From the NCBI GenBank assembly GCA_037953745.1, contig JBAKBP010006534.1, positions 45,382 through 109,381 of the forward strand: a DNA stretch of 64,000 nucleotides. The letters are read 5' to 3'. Below, in pieces: positions 56,058-64,000 of the stretch. How positions within the stretch are numbered: the stretch's first letter is position 1; each line of letters begins with the position of its first letter. Origin of the DNA: Lithodes maja (lineage: Eukaryota; Arthropoda; Malacostraca; Decapoda; Lithodidae). A program made the translations under genes and the position numbers. The notes under the pieces are model-generated. The model was not told the origin of the DNA. It made no database searches and saw only the letters and a list, made by a program, of their open reading frames with translations.

Positions 56058-57557
56058 TATACCTGTATGCGGATGACACTAAGCTGTATAGAAGAGTGAG
56101 GAGTAAGGAAGATATGGGTTTGCTTCAAGGAGATGTGGAGGGCATGAAGGGATGGTCCGAGCATTGGTTAATGCCTTTTCATCCAAAAAAATGCAAGTAC
56201 ATGCGGATTGGGACCAGCAAGATAGACAAGGTAGGATACAGTATGTATGAAGCGATGGAGGAAGTGAATGCAGAAAAGGATATAGGAGTAGTGATAGACA
56301 ATAAGTTAAATTTCTCAGAACATTTAGCGGAAAAGATAAACAAAGCCAATAGAATTGTGGGGCTGATGAGGAGGACATTTGTGTCACTTGACGAAGAAAT
56401 CTTCAGGAATCTCTATACAGCGCTGGTTGGGCCGCACCTGGAATATGCGAACCAGGTGTGGGCTCCATATATGGTAAAGGATATAGAAGCAGTGGAGAAA
56501 GTGCAGAGGAGAGCTAGCAAGCTGGTACCAACATTGAAGAACGCGGGCTATGAGCAGAGGTTGAGGACACTGGCATATAGGAGAAAGAGAGGGGATATGA
56601 TAGAGACTTTTAAGATAGTGTCAGGAAAGTACGATGAGGATGTGTGTGAAGGTATCTTCTTGATGCGGGAGGGAACAAGAACGAGAGGACACTCTAAGAA
56701 AATTTACAAAGAAAGAAATAAGCTTGAGAAGGCAAAGAACTCATTTTGTGATAGAGTGGTAAATGAGTGGAACGCACTGCCCCAGTATGTAGTCGATTCC
56801 GAATCAATAAGGGAGTTTGAAAGTAATCTTGATAAAGCATGGGGAAGACAAGATTTGAAGTTTGATTATAAAACAAAAATACAATAGTAAAAATGTTGCG
56901 TCTGCTACCGCCGCCGCCAACACCGTGAACGACCGCAGCAGTGCAAGTACTGGTACTGAGCTGGATACACAGGCATAGTTTGCCCTTTTCCAGAGGATCT
57001 ACTGTAAGTAGCTGTAAGAAATACTGACCACCCTATTTCTTGTTACTGCTTTTAGCGTTCCTACAACCCTCTTCCCCTGTTGTACGCTCTCCCGCACTTC
57101 TTCATCCATAGTCCCATCTTTACTCAACACACTGCCCAAGATACTTAAAAGTGTTGACGATCTCCATAGCCTGACCGTTCAGCTTCACCTCACACTCTGT
57201 GACTTCACCCCTTTCGAAGACCATAATCTTGCTCTTCCCTGCATTTACCTTCAAATTCCGTTTTTCGCACACTGTTCCAAACTCATTTACCAGACCCTGC
57301 AACTCCCATTCATTATCACTCATCAGAACTGTATCATCCGCAAACAGCAGTATAGGTAGCTTCCACTCAATTCCCTCCCTTTTCAGCGATACACCAACAT
57401 CCACTGCTCTTGATAGTATTTCTTTCATGACTCCATCCATATACAGTATACAGTAAAAACCACGGGGACATCACACACCCCTGTTTCAAACCAACATTCA
57501 GGTCAAAGAACTCGCTCTGCTCACTCTCCACACGTACTGCCGCCTTTGCACCCTCAT

Positions 57558-58391
57558 CTTACAGTTTCTTACAGTAGATCCTCTGGAAAAAGGCAAACTA
57601 GGCCTGTGTATCCAGCTCAGTACCAGTACTTGCACTGCTGCGGTCGTTCACGGTGTTGGCGGCGGCGGTAGCAGACGCAACATTTTTACTATTCTGTATT
57701 TTTGTTTTATAATCAAACTTCAAATCTTGTCTTCCCCATGCTTTATCAAGATTACTTTCAAACTCCCTTATTGATTCGGAATCGACTACATACTGGGGCA
57801 GTGCGTTCCACTCATTTACCACTCTATCACAAAATTAGTTCTTTGCCTTCTCAAGCCTATTTCTTTCTTTGTAAATTTTCTTAGTGTCCTCTCGTTCTTG
57901 TTCCCTCCTGCATCAAGAAGATACCTTCACACACATCCTCATCATACTTTCCTGACACTATCTTAAAAGTCTCATTTTCATATCCCCCTCTCTTTCTCCT
58001 ATATGCCAGTGTCGGAAGCCCCAGTGTCCTCAACCTCTGCTCATAGCCCGCGTTCTTCAACGTTGGTACCAGCTTGCTAGCTCTCCTCTGCACTTTCTCC
58101 ACTGCTTCTATATCCTTTACCATATATGGAGCCCACACCTGGTTTGCATATTCCAGGTGCGGCCTAACCAGCGCTGTATAGAGATTCCTGAAGATTTCTT
58201 CGTCAAGTGACACAAATGTCCTCCTTATCAGCCCTACAATTATATTGGCTTTGTTTATCTTTTCCGCTAAATGTTCTGAGAAATTTAACTTATTGTCTAT
58301 CACTACTCCTACTGTATATCCTTTTCTGCATTCAATTCCTCCATCGCTTCATACATACTGTATCCTACCTTGTCTATCTTGCTTGTCCCAA
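57558..58391 (-). mobile_element. LINE A family 3' fragment
   Basis: It covers the RT C-terminus (HLAEKINKANIIVGLIRRTF ... EGTRTRGH stop) and the separate VVNEWNALPQY frame. It shares the 2-base deletion with copy A. TCAT lies on both sides (57554, 58392). 5'-truncated insertion in LINE J. Confidence 0.85.
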
Positions 58392-58815
58392 TCATACATG
58401 CTCTTCACTGCTTTCAGCAACTTGCCCTCTACTCCGTATATTCTAAGTACTTTCCACAAAACTTCTCTATCCACTCTGTCATAGGCCTTCTCCAAGTCCA
58501 TAAAGGCAACATACACCTTTTGTTTCTTCTCCAGATATTTCTCCACAACACAATTCAGGGTAAAAATCTGATCTACACATCCTCTTCCCTTCCTAAAACC
58601 TCCCTGCTCGTCGCCTATCCATTTCTCCGTTCTCACTCTCACTCTCTCAATCACTACCCTACTGTATACCTTCCCTACTACACTTAGAAGACATATTCCT
58701 CGGTGGTTACCACACACTCCTTTTTCCCCTTTGCCCTTATATAGGACATGATTAGATTAATATCCAGTATTCGAGAATGGATAATAAGTTGTAGGCGTGT
58801 GCATAAACCTTTAAC

Positions 58816-58888
58816 CGTCCTGGTGGTGTAATGGTTAAGGTGGCAAAAATCTGTGTGTGATAACCCGGGTTCGAATCCCGGCGGATCA
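58816..58888 (+). mobile_element. tRNA-like SINE head
   Basis: TGGTGGTGTAATGGTTAAGG (A box) and CCCGGGTTCGAATCCCGG (perfect T-arm with B box). The acceptor ends do not pair, so it is more likely a tRNA-derived SINE or pseudogene than a tRNA gene. Confidence 0.6.
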
Positions 58889-59166
58889 TATATACTATAA
58901 TTAATTTCATTGGGGGTGTTTGGTGTTGTGGTGAAATTAATAAAATATAGATTATCACAACAAAACAGCCGGTCTTATTTCCCACCTCACACAATAACTG
59001 CTCAATGTACAGTGTTTTAGTCTTCACTCATCGCAAGACAACACCGATTACTGCCTCTGGCATGTATATAAACTAGGTTAGGCCATTTACTTGCAGAGAT
59101 ATGAGTATCGGTAAATGACGAAAACCGGGAGTACATTACATGTACAGTATACTGTACAGTACACTG

Positions 59167-60992
59167 TGTGACGCACCCAGTGCGTGGCAACTTAACCTGA
59201 TTGTACTCCTTGGTACTCCACTGTGCCGCCGCGGTGCGGTGCCGCGGTGCCGCTGTGCCGCTGTGCCGTGCTGGCTGCTTATATTGAGTGTGACAACGTA
59301 TAACTATGTTCTTTGTATCTCTGCAAAGGTCTCGTCATGTGCTAACCAGTGGTGGGTTTTGTTTTAAGCCATGTCGAGACCTTCCATTTAATATGTAGTA
59401 TCAATAGAGAAGTTGATAGATAAGACAATAGGAATTCAGAGAGAGAGAGTGAGTTAGACTTCAGAGCGAGAGGGTAGCAATGCGCCGCGCTGCCGGGGGG
59501 GTGGTTGCCAGACGTATGGACCGGTTGGCAGCCCTGCGCTTATAGCTAGGTGCGACAGGGTTGGTAGTCCATTGCCGCCTGCATATGCTGCCTGGGTTGC
59601 CCATGTTGTCGTACTGCACATTGCCTGGAGGCTCGCTGTGTGTTCCATGATCAGGTTGCCTAGAACCTTTGAGATTCTAACATCCCTTGCCCTCTCTCCC
59701 AATTTCTCACGGTTGCACTCTTTCTCTCTGACGACATTACTCTCATTTCATTCTTCTCTCTATTTAAATGCATACCCTTCCCTTGAGGTCCTAAAGGAGT
59801 TTCAGCACTCACCTCTCGTATTACTCTTAGGACAAGCATATATTTACATGTATTAGATTTAAGGGGTTAATGTGAACAGCGATCTTCTTGATGAGGATAG
59901 TTGGTGAACGTTCTACATGTTCACGAGTTATATGCCCAGCTCATCATCCAATTTGTGACTAGACTAGTGCCATGTGTAAGAGCCCGACCATGCCCAGGAG
60001 TTGTCTGTAGAGGGGCGAGGACTTAGCCTTGATTTGCCTACCGAGCCAGGAGCGAGTGCAGTACCAGAGACTACAGCTCGCTCGTAGTGCCGGTATAGTA
60101 GAGTAACGTAATTTATCTGTCCTTGTGTTCTCTACAGTCTTTTCCTGGGTTCTCGCTTTCGGTGCTGGGACTCGTTGTTCCTGTGACTTGGCCTGCTAGC
60201 TAGAACACATGGGGATGATGAGTGGGTGATATCTTTATTTTACTATGCATTGCAGCTCTCTTTAAGTTTATGTATGTAACACTTTACAATACACATTACT
60301 CACACACAAGACAACACTATTAATACTTTCATGTATCAATTAACTGCACTGTCGTTTTGCTGCTGTGTCCGGAGTTCCGTTGCGTAGGGCGCATACGGAC
60401 TCAGAGGGGAGACAGAGTGAGAGAAGCGAAGTAGCCTATGCGGTAGTAGGCTACCGGCGCAGTACTGTTGCCTGCAACCTTTAGTTATTCCAAGTATAGA
60501 TTCATTCTTATAATAAGTGACTACTATTTATGTTCCTTCCATGTGTATTATTAGGTATCTACTGGATCATGAACATCTTGTATGCTACATGCTAGTGCAT
60601 GTTAGTAGGGGACAGTTATTCTAGTGCACGCGCTTTCAAGTAGGCGTGTACATTTGTCATTTAGCATTTCACTGTCATACCTTTAGCCTGCTTCTATTCT
60701 ACATTATTAGAGGCTTAATATTAACGTAGTTTCTTGAGTATTGCATTTCTTTAGTAATAACGTAACCTATAAATGTCTGAGGGAGTTTAGCCTCATAGCC
60801 TACCCCTGTTGTACACTTTCGCCGAGTTAAGGTACCTCGTTACCATAGACGATAACTCTGTAGGGCGTTGGTGCTTTTGTTGTCTGGAGCATATAGTATT
60901 TGGGACTGGAATCGAGCGTGTCGTTGTCACATAAGCCATTTCTGTCCTACGATCAAGAATCCCGAATATGTATTGCCGATCCAGCCGTAACA
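59167..60992 (+). repeat. 5' LTR of second gypsy element
   Basis: 1826 bp. Sequence is diverged from the first element's LTR apart from the termini. It contains a CCGCGGTGC-type GC-rich repeat at 59222-59275. Confidence 0.8.
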
Positions 60993-60995
60993 AAA

Positions 60996-61007
60996 TGGCG
61001 ACCTTGC
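60996..61007 (+). other. Primer-binding site
   Basis: TGGCGACCTTGC, identical to 9462-9473. Confidence 0.75.
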
Positions 61008-61262
61008 ACAAGATTCAGTAGTATCCTATCACATGTTTTTTGGAGAACTATTCTATGCTACCTAGTAGAGCTGGCTAGAATTTTCTTGCATATTGGAGGA
61101 ATTTTTATTGTGTCATTATTGTATTGGTGGACTTGCAGATTGTTTCGTTGGGGGTGTCTAGAGTGGAGTCATTCAAGCATCTTTAACATTTTGTGAGTCG
61201 AGACTGCAATTAGTAATGAGCACTTCTTTTTTTTTATGAACAGCAATTGTATAACCAGCACT

Positions 61263-64000
61263 ATGTCTGGTGACTCATCATTTACGGGGGAGGATAACAC
61301 GGTACAGCCTAGTAACCAGCAAGTACAACAGATGTTTAGGGAGGGGAGTGTTATAAGTGGAGAGAGGGATGCCCGGGCATTTTTGCAGACACCTTGACCG
61401 AACAGCGCCTGCAGGCTATTGATTGTTACGGTCTTCGCTGTTTAGCCACGGTTTTGGGGCGGGACTGTCCTGACAGTTGGCCCAAGAAGAATTTGGTGGC
61501 ATGTTTGTTGGGTGATGGCGATGGGGCGGTGGGTGGAGTGGGGTCTTGGGGGGGTTCCCTCCAAGCCTCCATTCCACTCTACCCCTGAGCTGGGCCCTCA
61601 GCCAGCGAGTCTTAGCACGATGCAGCAGGAGGGTTCTCAAGGGCAAGCTGGCTTACCCGTAAACACGTCTCGGTGTGGATCCCCCATTTTGTGCTCTCCC
61701 CCCCCAGGCCTGTCTCCTGAGATGTTATTTCAGCTAGAACTAGCTAAGTTTAAGCTGCAGGAGACTCAGATACAACAGGCTAGTATAGATCGCATAGAGG
61801 TTGCTAGAATCCAAGCCAATCAGGATGCAACCAGGTACCAGGCTGAAATGGATGTCGAGAAGTCTAGAGTAGAGACCACGGGGCGTCATCTCGGTGGTGG
61901 GCACCGGGTTACAGACTCACTTTCGCATTTAATTAAGTTAGTACCCGCATTTGATGAGACAGCAGTGACTGAGTTTTTTGCTCGTTTCGAAAAGAAGTGT
62001 CGTAAGTATGACTGGCCGGAGGTTAAATGGGCAGCATTAGTTTCATCACGTCTAGTGGGTAAGGGGTTGAAAGCCTACGATGCACTGTCACTGGACGAGA
62101 GTGTAGTGTATGGACTGGTGAAGGAGGCTGTGCTCCGGGCCTACGAACTGCAACCCGAAACTTATAGATTGAAGTTCCGTGGCGTGAATAAGAAGAGCGA
62201 CGTCAGTTTTATGGAGCACGCACGGGACTTAACAGATGCATGTAATAACTGGTTTCGGTCCGAGCACGCAGAGTCGGCTGAGGAAATTAAGCAACTTTTC
62301 TATCTGGAACAGTTTTACAAATGTACTGGAACCGATCTAACGCTGAACATTAAGGAAAAATGTCCCAAGACAGTAGAGGAGGCTGCCAAGATGGCAGACC
62401 TCAGATTATCATTGATTCGTGGTTGCGGTGCCGCTCAGAGGGCTGAGTCAGGGCAGAAGGGGCGCTATACCCCACCCACCAGAGTTTTCGATAATAACAA
62501 ATCCTATGACACACATAACCACACTAAAAGCATTGCACCTAATAACACCTACAAACACAAGCCTCTCCCGTTTACTAAAGGTCAGGCCCCTTCTTCGCCC
62601 GCACAAGGGAAGAAGCCCATTGGGGATGTGAAATGTTACAAATGTCAGAAGCTAGGCCATTATTCACGTGAGTGCCCTAGTAACACTCCCGCTAAGCCGG
62701 TGTCATTGGTTCACAGTATCGGTGTGTCTCTGAAGGCTGCAGCAACTGCCCGGGGTAGGTTGTCAGCAGCTGAGGCACACGCGGTAAAGAAGCGTACGGA
62801 AGGCTCGACACCTGTCCGGGACACTTTCTGTAGCCATCGGGGACACGGGTTTGTGAGCTGGGGGAGTGAACTACGGAGGGTTGACTTGCTGAGGGATACG
62901 GGGGCTTCGCAAACTTTGTTGAGGAACTTCACAGGGAAACCGATAAATGCGGCCAGAGTTGTTGTGGTGCAGGGTATAAATGCTACGAGGTCATACCCAC
63001 TTGTGAGGTTGGAGTTGAGAGTGGGAGAGGTGTGCAGGGAGCTGGATGTAGGGATCGTTGAGTGTTTGCCAGTTGAGGGCGTCGACCTTCTTCTCGGCAA
63101 CGACTTTGCGGTGCCCACTTCCGGGACTCCACCCTTAGTCGTTGCCGAGAGGGCGGCCGACGTGGATGGTGAGAATCGGGAATGGGTTGGGAGGTGCCAA
63201 CAGGATGAGATGGCCTGTGTGGTAACCCGATCTCGCTCTGCGGCTCCTGCACAGCCTAGCACTCAACCTCGGGGACAGTGGAGGAAGGATCAGGAGAAGG
63301 TTGCTAAGGGCAGGAAAAGGGACATTGATTCTGCTGCACTTCTCGGTGATTCGGTACTTGGACCTATAATAAACACGGGAGTTGACTCTGGCCCAGATAT
63401 GGTGTGTAACAAGGCAGAGTTGGGTAAGACTTCGCGTGAGGCAAGAGCTGTAGCGAGAGCCACTAAGGCAGTAGAGCCTACTAGCCGGGGTAATGTCTTA
63501 TTACAAAACCATCTTGATGCATTGACGCCCAGGGACATTAGTGAGCAGCAGCTGCAAGACGCTAGCCTAGCTCGTTATAGCAATGGTGCCATAGAGTTGG
63601 AGGAAGATGGGGATGCGAAGCCGGGAGATTTCTTTAGGCTCAACAGGATATTGTACCGCAGATTTCTAGACCCCAAATCGAAGTGGGAGGGCGGTGCGAG
63701 GGTAGTAGACCAGGTGGTTGTTCCAAATAAGTATAGAGAGTCCTTATTGTGTCTGGCGCATGATGTGCCGGTGGCGGGTCATTTGGGAGTAACAAAAACA
63801 TTGGCGGCATTGGGCAGGTTTTTCTGGTGGCCTGGGGTCAAGGCTGATGTCTGTGCATGGGTGGCTGGGTGTGCGACCTGCCAGACAACGGGGAAGCCTA
63901 ACCAGACAATCCCGAAGGCACCTTTGTTTCCCATACCTGTCACCGGGCCTCCGTTCAGCAAAGTTGTAGTAGATTTGGTTGGCCCTTTCCCGCCTACTAG
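61263..64000 (+). pseudogene. Gag-protease-integrase polyprotein, 3' end off window
   Basis: Starts MSGDSSFTGEDN. A one-base loss near 61390 and a one-base gain in the G-run near 61548 put ~150 bp out of frame; after that it stays open to the window end. Domains: Gag (FFARFEKKCRKYDW), zinc knuckle CYKCQKLGHYSREC at 62634, protease DTGAS at 62895 with LLGND, linker, then the integrase HHCC finger (His at 63759, AHDVPVAGHLG; CATCQ at ~63870) and the start of the integrase core (VVDLVGPFPPT). No RT lies between protease and integrase. It is the better-preserved relative of 11007-14795. Confidence 0.85.

Larger units (their letters stand above)
53078..57020 (+). mobile_element. LINE A family copy B, with nested P and X MITEs
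   Basis: 5'-truncated in the endonuclease. The 53127-54275 frame reads endonuclease through KDNPKIFWKYIQEKL without the shift seen in copy A. It is then broken by an 18-G run, an A-run loss near 54376, the P MITE, a 1-base gain near 55107 (VN stop) and the X MITE. RT motifs are YCDFMKAFDKVPH, SGVPQGSVLG and YADDTKL (after 56058). The C-terminus is intact: GHSKKIYKERNKLEKAK. Confidence 0.88.
52607..58740 (-). pseudogene. LINE J, split by two CR1-like insertions
   Basis: Minus-strand pieces in order: 58740-58396 (RGICLLSVVGKVYSRVV, GGFRKGRGCVDQIF, AFMDLEKAYDRVDREV), 57553-57021 (LKQGCVMSPWF, LLFADDTVLMSD, FKYLGQCV), and 53077-52607 (MEVKKSLHDSVVIPTLTYGS, LRWFGHMERM, GRPNERW). Joining them in thought restores continuous RT order: KSMYDEGAKAAV and VVSMEVKKS. 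It ends in a CTAT microsatellite tail (52609-52622). Clade not assigned. Confidence 0.75.
59167..64000 (+). mobile_element. Second Ty3/gypsy element, Gmr1-like, 5' part
   Basis: LTR 59167-60992, PBS, and a gag-pol frame running off the window. LTR ends (TGTGACGC, GTAACA), LTR length, PBS and protein identify it as a relative of the element at 7604. The 3' LTR lies outside. Confidence 0.88.

Noticed and set aside
58816..58888. Functional tRNA gene
   Set aside because: Good T-arm and A box, but acceptor ends do not pair and the anticodon arm is unclear.
36266..64000. Further ADAL exons (GHG-motif exon and C-terminus)
   Set aside because: I looked for a GHGTFL-like exon with splice sites and found none I could support.

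Overview
The window is a piece of an animal nuclear genome made almost entirely of transposable elements, with one recognisable host gene. Arthropod-type TTAGG units, a split gene with GT/AG introns, and the mix of CR1-like, RTE-like and jockey-superfamily LINEs, Ty3/gypsy elements, TA- and TTAA-target DNA transposons and tRNA-derived SINEs all suggest an arthropod, most likely a decapod crustacean. The species assignment is inference.

Host gene: four exons on the plus strand (646-791, 31242-31433, 32432-32547, 36134-36265) encode consecutive parts of an ADAL/MAPDA-type N6-methyl-AMP deaminase. The first internal intron is about 30 kb and packed with transposons. Exon 32432-32547 carries one extra base that breaks the frame. 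Two decayed copies of the 646-791 exon lie in the large intron. The N-terminal exon(s) and the C-terminal catalytic exons were not found.

Layout: 1-5300 has a TTAA MITE and a nearly complete minus-strand CR1-like LINE (A). 5454-7349 has MITE, SINE and LINE debris, including a 2A-like peptide motif. 7604-17149 is a very young Ty3/gypsy element with near-identical 1.85-kb LTRs, inserted into a LINE's RT motif and itself hit by a TA transposon exactly at the gag start codon. 17450-25200 is a deep nest: an R-family LINE contains a SINE-like segment, which contains a pogo/Tigger element, which contains another TA transposon (W), which contains an intact CR1-like LINE (F). 25220-29415 is LINE G with a SINE and a MITE inside. 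29420-36500 holds ADAL exons among SINEs, MITEs and a tRNA-bearing foldback. 36503-45415 is a Tigger-like element and an RTE LINE that contains a CR1 with an esterase-type ORF1. 45420-52510 is LINE H, interrupted by a 1.1-kb TTAA element. 52607-58740 is LINE J split by two CR1-like insertions. 59167-64000 is the 5' part of a second Ty3/gypsy element that runs off the window.

Three points stand out. First, both gypsy elements show integrase sequence between protease and reverse transcriptase (Gmr1-type order) instead of the usual RT-RH-IN order. Second, a high-copy SINE-like family (Q) shares its 3' end and AAC tail with the C-terminal coding end of LINE R, as in LINE/SINE partnerships. Third, several insertions can be compared with uninterrupted relatives or reading frames inside the window; these comparisons prove TTAA and TA target duplications and give a relative order of events.
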